DNA of 64,000 nucleotides from Streptomyces sp. 1331.2 (GCF_900199205.1 NZ_OBMJ01000001.1:2108001-2172000); one strand, 5' to 3'. Shown: positions 25,286-34,393, counted from the first letter of the stretch. Numbers and translations are program-made. Notes: generated by a model not told the origin, from the letters alone.

Positions 25286-25365
25286 CCGGCCGCCGACTGA
25301 CCGGCCGGGCCGCACCGGCCGCCGACTGACCGGCCGGGCACCCGGCCGCGACTGACGGCCGGGCC
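25286..25365. repeat. Three tandem 24-29 bp repeats before the kinase gene
   Basis: CCGGCCGCCGACTGACCGGC occurs at 25286 and 25315, and a shortened copy at 25342. Each unit contains facing CCGGCC/GGCCGG arms that could fold. They fill the gap between the terminator and the kinase gene, and may be regulator sites or extra termination signals. Confidence 0.7.
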
Positions 25366-25387
25366 ACGTACGAGCCGCGGGGAACCG

Positions 25388-26407
25388 ATGACCCACCAGC
25401 CCGAACCACTCCTGCCCGGCGTACTCGCCATCGACGCGGGCAACTCCAAGACCGACGTCGCCCTGATCGGCGCCGACGGCAGCATCCTCGGCACCGCCCG
25501 CGGCGGCGGCTTCGAACCCCAGAAGATCGGCGGCGCCGCAGCCGTCGCCGGCCTCGCCCCGCTGGTCGAACAGGCCGCCGCCCAGGCCGGCCACCCCGGC
25601 TGGGACGGCGTGCTCACCAGCCACGTCAGCGCCTGCCTCGCCAACGCCGACCTGCCGGTGGAGGAACAAGCGCTGCGCGACGCCCTCGAATCCCACCCCT
25701 GGGGCGTCAGCAACACCGTCGCCAACGACACCTTCGGCCTGCTCAGAGCCGGCACCGACAGCCCGCGCGGGGTCGCCGTCGTCTGCGGCGCCGGGATCAA
25801 CTGCGTCGGCCTCCTCCCGGACGGCCGCACCGCCCGCTTCCCCGCCCTCGGCGAACTCACCGGCGACTGGGGCGGCGGCTCCGGCCTGGCCATCACCAGC
25901 ATGTGGCACGCCGTCCGCGCGGAGGACGGCCGCGGCGGGCCCACCGCCCTCGCCCCGGCCATCGCCGAGCACTTCGGCCTGCCCACCGCCGGCGCCGTCG
26001 CCGAGGCCGTCCACCTCGGGCAGCTGCCGAGCGCGCGGCTGCACGAGCTCGTCCGGGTGCTGTTCGCGGTCGCCGGCGACGGGGACCGGGTCGCGCTGGA
26101 GCTGATCGACCGCCAGGCCGACGAGATCGTCCGGCTGGCCGTCGTCGCGCTGGGACGCCTGGGGCTGCTGGACTCCCCGGCCCCGGTGGTCCTGGGCGGC
26201 GGCGTGCTCGCCTCCCGGCAACCGCTGCTGCTCGACAACCTGACGGCCCGCCTCGCGAAGGCCGCGCCGCTGGCCGAACCGCGGGTCGTCGTCGCACCGC
26301 CCGTCCTGGGAGCGGCCCTGCTCGGGCTCGACCACCTGGAGATGGGCGCGGAGGCGCAGGAGCGGCTGCGCCAGGCGTACGAGGGACCGCGGACGGTGGC
26401 GGCCTGA
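25388..26407 (+). CDS. BadF/BadG-type ATPase, probable N-acetylglucosamine kinase
   Basis: A 339-residue actin-fold sugar kinase of the BadF/BadG/BcrA/BcrD family. The phosphate-1 loop is DAGNSKTDVAL (16-26). The second nucleotide motif (VVCGAGINCVG) and the metal/sugar strand ELTGDWGGGSGLA are present, as is VVLGGGVLAS at the adenosine site. Family members beside GH4 and ABC genes phosphorylate N-acetylglucosamine or related hexosamines. Here it would trap the product of the neighbouring hydrolase. It is separated from that operon by a hairpin and tandem repeats, so it may have its own promoter. Confidence 0.85.
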   Translation: MTHQPEPLLPGVLAIDAGNSKTDVALIGADGSILGTARGGGFEPQKIGGAAAVAGLAPLVEQAAAQAGHPGWDGVLTSHVSACLANADLPVEEQALRDALESHPWGVSNTVANDTFGLLRAGTDSPRGVAVVCGAGINCVGLLPDGRTARFPALGELTGDWGGGSGLAITSMWHAVRAEDGRGGPTALAPAIAEHFGLPTAGAVAEAVHLGQLPSARLHELVRVLFAVAGDGDRVALELIDRQADEIVRLAVVALGRLGLLDSPAPVVLGGGVLASRQPLLLDNLTARLAKAAPLAEPRVVVAPPVLGAALLGLDHLEMGAEAQERLRQAYEGPRTVAA

Positions 26408-26423
26408 CGGCGGCTCAACAGCT

Positions 26424-26461
26424 CCCTCCCCCGCCGGATCCGCACGTCCGGCGGGGGAGGG
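26424..26461 (+). terminator. Perfect 15-bp hairpin after the kinase gene
   Basis: CCCTCCCCCGCCGGA - eight-base loop - TCCGGCGGGGGAGGG, 17 bp after the stop. Confidence 0.85.
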
Positions 26462-26580
26462 CTTGTCCAGAGCGGGACGGGGAGGAGGTTTCGCGCTGGC
26501 GCCGGGCGGGAACTGCGGTCCGGGCGCCGGTCGTGTAACCCGAGTACCGACTTCCTCCGCCGCCCGGGGAGACTTGTGCC

Positions 26581-27234
26581 ATGGCCGTGCCCCGCAACCT
26601 CCTCGCCGCCGCCCTGCTGGCCTGCGGCACCGCAGCCGTGCTGTCCGGCTGTACGCCCGCCGACTCCGGGCCGGCGGTGGCCGCCGCCTCGGCCGCGGCG
26701 GTCGCCGACGAGGGCGCGGACGACTTCCTCGACGACGAGGACTTCCTCGCGGAGGAGGACGAGGAGGGCTACTCCCCCGCCGCCGAACCCTCCTCCGAAC
26801 CCTCCTCCGAGCCCTCCTCCGAGTCGTCCGCCGACTCCGCCGCCTCGACCGCCGCCGGGCCCGCCCGGGCCGCCGCCGACTGCACGGCTCCCGCGCAGAG
26901 CCCCGGCCACGAGGTCCTGGTCGTCGTCGCCGCCGGCCCCGCCGAGCTCACCGCCCAACCCGCCCGCTACACCTGCGACCCGGCCCGCTACGCCCCCACC
27001 GGCACCCCCGTCCACTACGGCTTCGCGGCGGCCGGCGTGACCGCCACCCTGGTCGACCGCCCGCACGACGACCCGGCCAGGTCCGTCCCGCTGGAGGACC
27101 TGATCACCCACCTCAACGACTGCCTGGCCGAACGCGACCCGGCGGACCCGTGGGGCTGCCACGGCAACGCCTACGACGTGGTGCTGGACTCGCACGGGCG
27201 GATCGTGCGGATCGGCGAGGTCACGGTGCCGTGA
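26581..27234 (+). CDS. Putative lipoprotein
   Basis: A 217-residue lipoprotein of unknown function. Signal peptide with lipobox LSGC (Cys24). Then a long acidic, disordered linker (DEGADDFLDDEDFLAEEDEE) and SSEP repeats lead to a small C-terminal domain. Four cysteines there (DCTAP, YTCDP, NDCLA, WGCHG) may form two disulfides outside the membrane. The C-terminal part (PRYAPTGTPVHYGFAA; HGRIVRIGEV) looks globular. No relative of known function is recognised. It stands alone between a terminator and a 350-bp intergenic region. Confidence 0.75.
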   Translation: MAVPRNLLAAALLACGTAAVLSGCTPADSGPAVAAASAAAVADEGADDFLDDEDFLAEEDEEGYSPAAEPSSEPSSEPSSESSADSAASTAAGPARAAADCTAPAQSPGHEVLVVVAAGPAELTAQPARYTCDPARYAPTGTPVHYGFAAAGVTATLVDRPHDDPARSVPLEDLITHLNDCLAERDPADPWGCHGNAYDVVLDSHGRIVRIGEVTVP

Positions 27235-27584
27235 CGGTGCGTTCCCGGCGCGGAATACGGTGTAGAAGGTCCTGGAAACTGTTGATAATCGGCTTTGCTA
27301 CGCGCATCAACCAGGCCCCAACTGGGAGCTTTTGACGTTCATTACGTCCGTGGGGGCCTTCCTTGGGGTTGGTCTTACTCTCGACGTCGTTGACCCGGTT
27401 TCGGCGGCTCTGCTTTGCTTCCGGCCGTCGACGGTGAAACCGGCTCCCCATCCCCAACGTCGCTGACCGGCCGTGACGGCCGGTCCGCTGCTCCGGCCTG
27501 CCGTCGTCGCACTCCCCTTCGTCCCCACAGTGCCGCCGCCGCGCCCTACCGACGTGCGGTCGGCATCAGAGAGGAACCCTCACG
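27235..27584. promoter_or_regulatory. 350-bp upstream region of the secreted-protein gene
   Basis: No gene seen. TTGACC (27390-27395) followed 17 bases later by TTTGCT (27413-27418) is a candidate promoter. GACCGGCCGT-g-ACGGCCGGTC (27465-27485) is a perfect 21-bp palindrome between it and the start codon. It could be an operator or a leader hairpin. The stretch is AT-richer than average. Confidence 0.45.
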
Positions 27585-28694
27585 ATGGGCATGTCCCCCA
27601 CCTCCCGCCGGATGCGCACCCGGGCCCTGACCGGGCTCGGCGCGCTGGCGCTCGCCACCGCCGGATTCGCCGCCGCCCCGGCCGCCCAGGCCGACCAGCC
27701 GGGCAGCGAGTTCGCCGGGCAGTCCCACCCCTACCGGCACGGCGCCGTCCCCACCAGGGAGAGCGCCGAGCACGCCAATGCCAACTCCGCCGCCGCCCAG
27801 CGCACCACGAACCTGAAGTACGGCGGCGGTGTCGACGGCATCGGTGTCACCACCGGCGCGCCGAAGGTCTACCTGATCTTCTGGGGCTCCCAGTGGGGCA
27901 CCCAGGGCACCGACGCCAACGGGTACACCACCCTCTCCGGTGACCCGTCGGGCGAGGCCGTCCGCGCGCAGCAGCTGTTCAAGGGCCTCGGCACCAACAA
28001 CGAGACCTGGTCCGGCGTCATGACGCAGTACTGCGAGGGCATCACCAAGGGCGCCACCAGCTGCCCGTCGACCGCCGCGCACGTCGGCTACCCGACCGGC
28101 GGCGCGCTGGCCGGCGTCTGGGTGGACACCTCGGCCTCCGCCCCGAGCAACGCCACCGGCAACCAGATCGCCAACGAGGCGATCAAGGGCGCCGGGCACT
28201 TCGGCAACACCACGGCCGCGTCCAACCGCAACGCGCAGTACGTCGTGCTGTCCCCGACCGGCACCCACCCGGACGGCTTCAACACCTCGACCGGCAACTT
28301 CTGCGCCTGGCACGACTGGAACGGCGACACCACGCTGAGCGGTGGCGCGGCCTCCTCCCCGTACGGCGACCTGGCGTTCACCAACGACCCGTACGTGACC
28401 GACATGGGCACCTCCTGCGGCCAGAACTACGTCAACAGCGGCAGTGCGGGCCTGCTGGACGGCGTGACCATGGTGTACGGCCACGAGTACTCGGAGACCA
28501 TCACCGACCAGAACCCGGCCGGCGGCTGGACCGACTCGTCCGGCGCCGAGAACGCCGACAAGTGCGCCTGGAAGGGTGTCGGTGGCACCGGCGGCTCGCA
28601 GAACGTGGCCTTCGCGACCGGCTCCTTCGCCATGCAGGGCACCTGGTCGAACGCGGTGAGCGCCTGCCAGATCTCGCACGCGATCGTCCCCTGA
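27585..28694 (+). CDS. Secreted EXORDIUM/PHI-1-like protein, possible metallopeptidase
   Basis: A 369-residue exported protein. Signal peptide (RTRALTGLGALALATAGFAA, cleaved near AQA-DQ). The mature part contains YLIFWGSQWGTQ near the N-terminus, and later YGHEYSETITDQNP followed by a GW...D...ENADKCAW pattern. The HExxE ... E-x-x-D-x-C arrangement is what is seen in the plant EXORDIUM/phosphate-induced (PHI-1) family and its bacterial relatives, which have been suggested to be zinc proteases. Several cysteines could form disulfides. A substrate cannot be named. It is a single gene with its own promoter region, and converges with the response-regulator gene. Confidence 0.7.
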   Translation: MGMSPTSRRMRTRALTGLGALALATAGFAAAPAAQADQPGSEFAGQSHPYRHGAVPTRESAEHANANSAAAQRTTNLKYGGGVDGIGVTTGAPKVYLIFWGSQWGTQGTDANGYTTLSGDPSGEAVRAQQLFKGLGTNNETWSGVMTQYCEGITKGATSCPSTAAHVGYPTGGALAGVWVDTSASAPSNATGNQIANEAIKGAGHFGNTTAASNRNAQYVVLSPTGTHPDGFNTSTGNFCAWHDWNGDTTLSGGAASSPYGDLAFTNDPYVTDMGTSCGQNYVNSGSAGLLDGVTMVYGHEYSETITDQNPAGGWTDSSGAENADKCAWKGVGGTGGSQNVAFATGSFAMQGTWSNAVSACQISHAIVP

Positions 28695-28723
28695 CGATCA
28701 GGGCGTAGACACACCCAGGGGTA

Positions 28724-28760
28724 GGCGCCGGGGTGGGCCGTGGGGGCCCGCCCCGGCGCC
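28724..28760. terminator. Bidirectional hairpin between convergent genes
   Basis: GGCGCCGGGGTGGGCC - five-base loop - GGCCCGCCCCGGCGCC; all pairs Watson-Crick except one G-U. It serves the secreted-protein gene and the response-regulator gene. Confidence 0.75.
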
Positions 28761-28777
28761 GTCGTGTCGGCCCCGCC

Positions 28778-29464
28778 CTACGACGCGACCAGGCCGAACT
28801 CGTAGGCCTGGATGACCAGGTGGACCCGGTCGCGGGCGTCGAGCTTGGTGAACAGCCGGGCCACGTGGGCCTTGGCGGTGGCCACACTGATCGTGAGCTC
28901 CGCGGCGATCTCGGCATTGGACAGGCCACGGCCGACCAGGGTCAGCACCTCGCGCTCGCGTTCGGTGACGCCGCCGGCGAGGGCCCGCCGGGGCTGGGCG
29001 GGCCGCTGGGGGCGGGCGGCGAACTCGCCGATCAGCCGGCGGGTGATGCCGGGGGCCAGCAGGGCGTCGCCGGCGGCGACCACCCGCACGCCGTCCAGGA
29101 TGGTCTCCAGGGCGAGGTCCTTGACCAGGAAGCCGCTCGCGCCGGCCCGCAGCGCACCGTAGACGTAGTCGTCGTCGTCGAAGGTGGTGAGGACGAGGAC
29201 CTGGGTGGGCAGGTCCGGATCGGCGGTGATCCGGCGGGTGGCCTCGATGCCGTCGCTGACCGGGGGCACCCCCCGGCTGCCGGGCTGGGGGCGCATCCGG
29301 ATGTCCATCACGGCGACGTCGGGGCGCAGCCGGGTGATCAGGTCGACGGCCTCGGTGCCGTCGCCGGCCTCGCCGACCACCTCCAGGTCGGGGGCGTCGG
29401 CCATGAGCACCCGCAGGCCGGTGCGGATGAGCGGCTGGTCGTCCACCAGAACGACACGGATCAC
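28778..29464 (-). CDS. NarL/FixJ-family response regulator
   Basis: A 228-residue two-component regulator: receiver domain with acidic pocket (VDDQP) and phospho-acceptor Asp54 (VMDIRM), then a LuxR-type HTH (ALAGGVTEREREVLTLVGRG). After DIRM there is an insertion of about 14 residues (PQPGSRGVPPVSDG) not usual in NarL receivers. Its ATG overlaps the stop of the kinase gene (ATGA). It probably controls the divergent ABC-2 exporter genes, the commonest target of such pairs in streptomycetes. Confidence 0.9.
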   Translation of the reverse strand: MIRVVLVDDQPLIRTGLRVLMADAPDLEVVGEAGDGTEAVDLITRLRPDVAVMDIRMRPQPGSRGVPPVSDGIEATRRITADPDLPTQVLVLTTFDDDDYVYGALRAGASGFLVKDLALETILDGVRVVAAGDALLAPGITRRLIGEFAARPQRPAQPRRALAGGVTEREREVLTLVGRGLSNAEIAAELTISVATAKAHVARLFTKLDARDRVHLVIQAYEFGLVAS

Positions 29465-30639
29465 GGTCCCACCTCCACGGGGATCGGCAGTCGGGCGGCG
29501 ACGCGGAAGCCGCCCCCGGGGCGCGGGCCGGCGGTGAACTCGCCGTGCAGCAGGGCGACCCGCTCGCGCAGGCCGGCGATGCCGTAGCCGGTGCCGGGGG
29601 AAGCGGTCGGCCGGCCCGCGCCCGAGTCGACCACGGTGACGGCCAATTCGTGCGGCCGGTAGTCGACGGTGACGTGGCAGTCGCGGGTGCCGGCGTGCTT
29701 GAGCACGTTGGTGACCGACTCCTGGACGATCCGGAAGGCGGCCAGGTCGACGTCGGCGGGCAGGGTGCGCGGCTCGCCGCCGCGGGTCACCGCGACCCGG
29801 ACGCCGGCGCCCGCGTTCCGCTCCACCAGCCGGTCCAACTCGGCCATCCCGGGGGCTACTTCGAGCGGAGCGGACTCGTTCTCGCCGGCCCGCAGCGCGC
29901 CGAGCATCCGGCGCAGCCCGGCCAGGGTCTCCCGGCTGGTGGCCTCGATGGCGTTCAACGCGTTGCGGGTCTCGGCGGGCTGGGTGTCCATGACGCGGCT
30001 GCCCATGCCGGCCTGGATCGCGATGATGCCGATACTGTGGGCGACCATGTCGTGCAACTCTCGGGCGATCCGCAACCGTTCGGCGGTCACCGCCTGTTCG
30101 GTGGCCCGCCCGCGCAGGGCCTCAGCGTGCGCGCGGCCCTGGTGGACGGTGTGGCCGACCAGCCAGGCGATCAGGACGGTCCCGGCGAGCCCGCCGTAGG
30201 CCATCGGGTTGACGGGGTACCCGTTCCAGGCGCCCCAGGCCAGCATTCCGGCGAGCATGGCGACGGGCATCGCCGCCGCGAACAGCGACACCGTGCGGGA
30301 GCGGGTGGCCGCGGTGTACCCGACCACGGCGTCGGCGATCAGGAACTGCACGACCGGGGTCTCCGGGACGTTGCGCATCCCCAGGGTGAAGAGGCAGCCG
30401 GCCAGCGCCGCCGCGATCGCGGCCTGCGGCAGGCGCACCAGCAGCGCCGCGACCAGGGTGGTGACCACCGCGGTGACCAGCAGCGGCATGTCCTCGATGT
30501 TGCCCTCGTACTCGAAGAGGTGGCGCAGCTCGTCGCGCCGGGTGAACAGCCGGAACACGACGACGAGCGTCCAGAACGCCCCCACCCACACGCCGGCGGG
30601 CAGGCGCCTGAGCAGGGGCGGGCGGGGTTCGATGATCAT
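29461..30639 (-). CDS. Sensor histidine kinase (HisKA_3)
   Basis: A 392-residue membrane kinase with about five or six transmembrane helices in its first half, followed by the HisKA_3 motif RIARELHDMVAHS (His196) and a HATPase domain (GTGYGIAGLRERV). The ATG at 30639 is preceded six bases upstream by TACCAT, a good -10, so the mRNA is probably leaderless. It phosphorylates the regulator encoded next to it. The 134-bp region to the ABC genes is shared. Confidence 0.88.
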   Translation of the reverse strand: MIIEPRPPLLRRLPAGVWVGAFWTLVVVFRLFTRRDELRHLFEYEGNIEDMPLLVTAVVTTLVAALLVRLPQAAIAAALAGCLFTLGMRNVPETPVVQFLIADAVVGYTAATRSRTVSLFAAAMPVAMLAGMLAWGAWNGYPVNPMAYGGLAGTVLIAWLVGHTVHQGRAHAEALRGRATEQAVTAERLRIARELHDMVAHSIGIIAIQAGMGSRVMDTQPAETRNALNAIEATSRETLAGLRRMLGALRAGENESAPLEVAPGMAELDRLVERNAGAGVRVAVTRGGEPRTLPADVDLAAFRIVQESVTNVLKHAGTRDCHVTVDYRPHELAVTVVDSGAGRPTASPGTGYGIAGLRERVALLHGEFTAGPRPGGGFRVAARLPIPVEVGP

Positions 30640-30773
30640 GACGCGATGGTAGCGGCGGGCCGTACGGCGGCACATCGGCCCGCGGGACTAATCCCGGGGG
30701 CGGGGGCGGCCGCCCCCGGTTGTGTCCCGCTGCCCGATGCCCGAGTACGGCCCTGACCGGCACCGTTGCCCCC

Positions 30774-31685
30774 GTGATCGAGATCGAGCGACTGACCAAG
30801 CGGTACGGCGCCACCACGGCCGTCGACCAGTTGACCTTCACCGTCCGGCCGGGCACCGTCACCGGCTTCCTCGGCCCCAACGGCGCGGGCAAGTCCACCA
30901 CGCTGAGGATGATCCTGGGCCTCAACACCCCCACCGAGGGGAGCGTCACCGTCGACGGCGTGCCCTTCGCCGGCCGGCCGCGCGGGCTGCGGCACGTCGG
31001 CGCCCTGCTGGACGCGGGCGACGTCCACGGCGGGCGCAGCGCCAAGGCGCACCTGTCGGCGCTCGCCCGCAGCAACCGGATCCCGCTCGGGCGGGTCGAC
31101 GAGGTGCTGGCCGAGGTCGGGCTCGGCAAGGCCGCCGGGCGGCGGATCGGCGGCTACTCGCTGGGCATGAAGCAGCGCCTCGGCATCGCCGGCGCCCTGC
31201 TCGGCGATCCGCCCGTGCTGCTCTTCGACGAGCCGCTGAACGGGCTGGACCCGGAGGGCGTGCTCTGGGTGCGCGGGCTGTTCCGGCGGCTCGCGGACGA
31301 GGGGCGGACGGTCTTCGTCTCCAGCCACATGATGGCCGAGATGGAGCACACCGCGGACCGGCTGGTGGTGATCGGCCGCGGCCGGCTGATCGCCGACGAG
31401 AGCCTCGCCGAGTTCGCCGCCCGCAACGCCGTCTCCATGGTGACCGTGCGGACCCCCGAACTCGACGCGTTCGCCGCGGTGTTGCGGGCCGCTGTGGGCG
31501 AAGTCCGGTGCACAGCACCTCGGTTGCTGGACGTCACCGGGCTGTCCGCCGAGCGGATCGGCGAACTCGCCCTGTGCAACGGCGTGGTGCTGCACGAACT
31601 CACCGCCCGGACGTCCTCCCTGGAGTCCGCCTTTATGTCCCTGACCGCCGACAGCGTCGAGTACCCGGCCGGAGAAGCCCGATGA
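30774..31685 (+). CDS. ABC transporter ATP-binding protein
   Basis: A 303-residue ATPase of the drug-export (CcmA/DrrA) type. Walker A GPNGAGKST (34-42), Q/H-loops, a slightly altered signature YSLGMKQRLG instead of LSGGQ, and Walker B LLFDEPLNGLDP. The GTG start has no visible ribosome binding site, so the transcript may be leaderless. It powers the permease encoded next, with an ATGA overlap. A palindrome GGGGGCGGCCGCCCCC lies at 30702-30717 upstream. Confidence 0.9.
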   Translation: MIEIERLTKRYGATTAVDQLTFTVRPGTVTGFLGPNGAGKSTTLRMILGLNTPTEGSVTVDGVPFAGRPRGLRHVGALLDAGDVHGGRSAKAHLSALARSNRIPLGRVDEVLAEVGLGKAAGRRIGGYSLGMKQRLGIAGALLGDPPVLLFDEPLNGLDPEGVLWVRGLFRRLADEGRTVFVSSHMMAEMEHTADRLVVIGRGRLIADESLAEFAARNAVSMVTVRTPELDAFAAVLRAAVGEVRCTAPRLLDVTGLSAERIGELALCNGVVLHELTARTSSLESAFMSLTADSVEYPAGEAR

Positions 31686-32539
31686 GCACCCTGACCGACC
31701 GCCGTACCGTCATCGCCCGCCCCGAGCCGCGCGCCCGATTCGCCGACCTGCTCGCCGCCGAGTGGATCAAGCTGCGCTCGCTGCGGTCCACGTACTGGGT
31801 GCTGGCGCTCGCCTCGCTGGTGGCGATCGTCGTCAACCTGAACGCCGTCCACACCGACCTGCCGTACATCGACCACCCGCAGGCGCCCCTGTTCGGCGAG
31901 CAGCGCGCCCCGTACGACCCGCTGTTCCACGGCCTCGGCAACATCGCCGGCGACCTGATGGCGATCGCCGCCGGCAGCCTCGGTGCGATCACCGTGTTCG
32001 GCGAGTACACCACCGGCATGATCCGCACCACCTTCGCCGCCGTACCGGACCGGCGGGGCGTGATCGCGGCCAAGGTGCTGCTGATCGGCGGGATCACCGC
32101 GCTCGCCGGGGCGGGGGTGTCGGCGGGCTCGTTCTTCGCCGTCAACGCGATGCTGGCCTCCCGGCACGTCGGGGTCTCCATCACCGACCAGGGCTGCCTG
32201 CGGGCCGTCCTCGGCTACGCGGCGATCGTGCCGGTCTGCGCGCTGATCGGCATGGCCCTGGGCGCGCTGCTGCGGCACGCCACCGCCTCGATCGTGGCGC
32301 TCGTGCTGGTGATGTTCATCCTGCCGCTGATGTTCGGCGGTGACCGCTACCGGTGGCTGAAGGAGATCGGCACCCACCTGCCGCTCTCCACCGTCTCGCG
32401 GCTCACCATCCGGCCCGGCTCCGCCACCACGATGGGCAAGTACGCGCCGAGCGTGCTGGACTCCTGGATCACGATGGGGGTGTGGGCGGCCGCCGCCGTC
32501 ACCGTGACGGTGGTCCTGGTGCGGCGGCGGGACGTGTGA
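31682..32539 (+). CDS. ABC-2 type permease
   Basis: A 285-residue membrane protein with about six helices (TYWVLALASLVAIVVNLNAV, LLIGGITALAGAGV and others) typical of ABC-2 exporters. It forms the channel for the adjacent ATPase and could export a lipid, peptide or drug. The substrate is unknown. The gene starts in the stop codon of the ATPase gene. Confidence 0.88.
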   Translation: MSTLTDRRTVIARPEPRARFADLLAAEWIKLRSLRSTYWVLALASLVAIVVNLNAVHTDLPYIDHPQAPLFGEQRAPYDPLFHGLGNIAGDLMAIAAGSLGAITVFGEYTTGMIRTTFAAVPDRRGVIAAKVLLIGGITALAGAGVSAGSFFAVNAMLASRHVGVSITDQGCLRAVLGYAAIVPVCALIGMALGALLRHATASIVALVLVMFILPLMFGGDRYRWLKEIGTHLPLSTVSRLTIRPGSATTMGKYAPSVLDSWITMGVWAAAAVTVTVVLVRRRDV

Positions 32540-32559
32540 GCTCGGGAATCCGGCGGCGG

Positions 32560-33321
32560 TCAGGCGGTGGCTGCGCCCGCCTTGGTGCGGAAGGCGCCGA
32601 GGGTCGTCGCGGGGACGCCGCAGGCGGGGAGGAAGGAGGCGGCGCCGCCGTGGTGGGTGCGGACGCGGTCGAGGAAGACGGACATCGCCTCGGCCGGGGC
32701 TTCCAGGAGGGGGGCCGGGATGGTGAGGTGGCGGCCCTGGGAGTCGGTGACGCGGCTGTGGTCGGCGTCGTTGAGGGCGGTGCGGTGGCGCTCGGCGAGG
32801 CCGGCGAAGATCTGCGGGAGGGCGTCGGTGGTGCGGGCGTAGTCGGCGACGATGCGCTCGGCGGGGACGTCCAGGAGGTCCAGGAGGAGGGCGGTCAGCA
32901 GGCCGGTGCGGTCCTTGCCGGCGGCGCAGTGCAGCAGGACGGCGCCGGGGCGGACGGTGGCCTCGACCGCGGCCGCCACCGCCTCGGGGGCGGACTCGGC
33001 AAGCAGGACGTAGAAGTCGCCGAGGTCGGCGGCGGTGGTCATGGTGCCCATCCGCGCGGTGAGGGCGTCGGTGGCGGGGTTCACCGGGGCGGCGACGACG
33101 GCTATCCCGGCGGCCTCGGCGGCGGCCCAGTCGGCGGGGTGGGTCTCGCGCGGGTCGCGCAGGTCCACGATGGTGCGGATGTCGCAGGCCCGCAGCTGGG
33201 CGACGGTGGCCTCGTCGGCGGCCGGGAAGGGCTGGGCGGAGCGGTACAGCACGCCGGGGCGGACCCGTCGGCCCTCGGGGTCGCCGAGGGTGGCGGCGTC
33301 GCGGAAGTTGACCAGGGACAT
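32560..33321 (-). CDS. Tyrosine/serine protein phosphatase-like protein
   Basis: A 253-residue cysteine phosphatase. The P-loop HCAAGKDRTG (131-140) has catalytic Cys132 and Arg138, and the N-terminus FRDAATLGDPEGRRVRPGVL is the family's usual opening. No general-acid loop can be placed with certainty. It may dephosphorylate protein tyrosine or phosphoinositide-like substrates. The ATG at 33321 is chosen by family N-terminus. A perfect 22-bp palindrome 80 bp upstream suggests repression by the divergent GntR-type regulator. Confidence 0.85.
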   Translation of the reverse strand: MSLVNFRDAATLGDPEGRRVRPGVLYRSAQPFPAADEATVAQLRACDIRTIVDLRDPRETHPADWAAAEAAGIAVVAAPVNPATDALTARMGTMTTAADLGDFYVLLAESAPEAVAAAVEATVRPGAVLLHCAAGKDRTGLLTALLLDLLDVPAERIVADYARTTDALPQIFAGLAERHRTALNDADHSRVTDSQGRHLTIPAPLLEAPAEAMSVFLDRVRTHHGGAASFLPACGVPATTLGAFRTKAGAATA

Positions 33322-33401
33322 GCTGGGGCCTTTCGGTGGAGCCGCGCGGGACGAGCGGAGCGGGCCGGCGGGGCGGGACGGACCGGACGGGCGGGACAAG
33401 G

Positions 33402-33423
33402 GACATCTAGACGTCTAGATGTC
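33402..33423. promoter_or_regulatory. 22-bp perfect palindrome, probable GntR operator
   Basis: GACATCTAGACGTCTAGATG... the full 22 bp is self-complementary and contains GTCTAGAT/ATCTAGAC halves, like operators of HutC-subfamily GntR regulators. It lies between the phosphatase gene and the GntR/UTRA gene. Confidence 0.75.
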
Positions 33424-33595
33424 TAACGCGTCCCGGGGCCCCCGGGCAAGCGGCGGGCGCCCTGCGCTCCCTCCATCCCACTCCCGTCGCTGCGCCGCGG
33501 CGACCCGAACGGGGCTGCCACCCGAACGCGACGGCGACCCGCACGGGACGGCGGACCGGCCGAGCCCGGGCGGTCGGCTTCGTAGGATCGAGCCC

Positions 33596-34393
33596 GTGGC
33601 GACCAACCCCGCGGACACTCCGAACCCCCCGAGCACCCCGAGCACCCCGCTGTACCGCCGGCTGGCCCGTCGGCTCCAGGAACGCATCGACGCCGGTGCG
33701 TACCCGGCCGGCGCCCGGCTGCCCAGCGAGCCGGAGCTGAGCGCCGAGTTCGGGGTGAACCGGCTGACCGTGCGGCAGGCGGTGGCGGAGCTGGAGCGGG
33801 CGGCCGTGGTGGAGATCCGCCGGGGCGTGGGCACTTTCGTCCGCCCGCCCGCGGTCCGGGTGTCGATCGCGGTGGATCCGCGCAGCCAGCGCTTCGACCT
33901 GGGCAGCGTGCACGCCGCCCTGCCCGAGGCCGGTCGGGAGGACGGCACGGCGGACGGCGAGTTCGTGGTGGCCGCCCCGCCCGTGACCGGCACGGCGGAG
34001 GACGCGGAGGCGGCCCGCCAGTTGGGCCGTACGCCGCAGGAGCTGTCCCGGGTGGATTCGGTGATCCGGCTGGGCGGGCGGGCCCGGGCGGCCTCCAGCT
34101 ACTGGGTGCCGTTCGGCCCGCTGCCCGCGGAGCTGGTCCGGCCGGGCCGCCCGGGGAACCTGGTGCTGGACCTGGCGCGGACGGCCGGGGTGGAGCTGGA
34201 GTACGACTGGCGGGCCTTCGGGGCGGTCGGCGCGGACCTCGCGGACGCCGAACTGCTGGGCGTCCCGCCGGGCACCGCGCTGCTGGTCCGCGAGGGCGTC
34301 AGCTGCACCCCGGACGGCACCCCGGCCCTGTACGTGCGGCGGCGGATCGACGGCAGCAGCGCGCGCTTCGTGCTGCACTTCCGCGAGCGGTAG
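33596..34393 (+). CDS. GntR-family regulator with UTRA domain (HutC subfamily)
   Basis: A 265-residue regulator. The winged HTH is PLYRRLARRLQERIDAGAYP...LPSEPELSAEFGVNRLTVRQ, and the C-terminal UTRA ligand domain runs to the end (YVRRRIDGSSARFVL). The GTG start has TAGGAT at 33583-33588, seven bases upstream, which fits a leaderless promoter. It probably binds the palindrome at 33402 and represses the phosphatase gene, responding to a small ligand that is not predictable. Confidence 0.87.
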   Translation: MATNPADTPNPPSTPSTPLYRRLARRLQERIDAGAYPAGARLPSEPELSAEFGVNRLTVRQAVAELERAAVVEIRRGVGTFVRPPAVRVSIAVDPRSQRFDLGSVHAALPEAGREDGTADGEFVVAAPPVTGTAEDAEAARQLGRTPQELSRVDSVIRLGGRARAASSYWVPFGPLPAELVRPGRPGNLVLDLARTAGVELEYDWRAFGAVGADLADAELLGVPPGTALLVREGVSCTPDGTPALYVRRRIDGSSARFVLHFRER

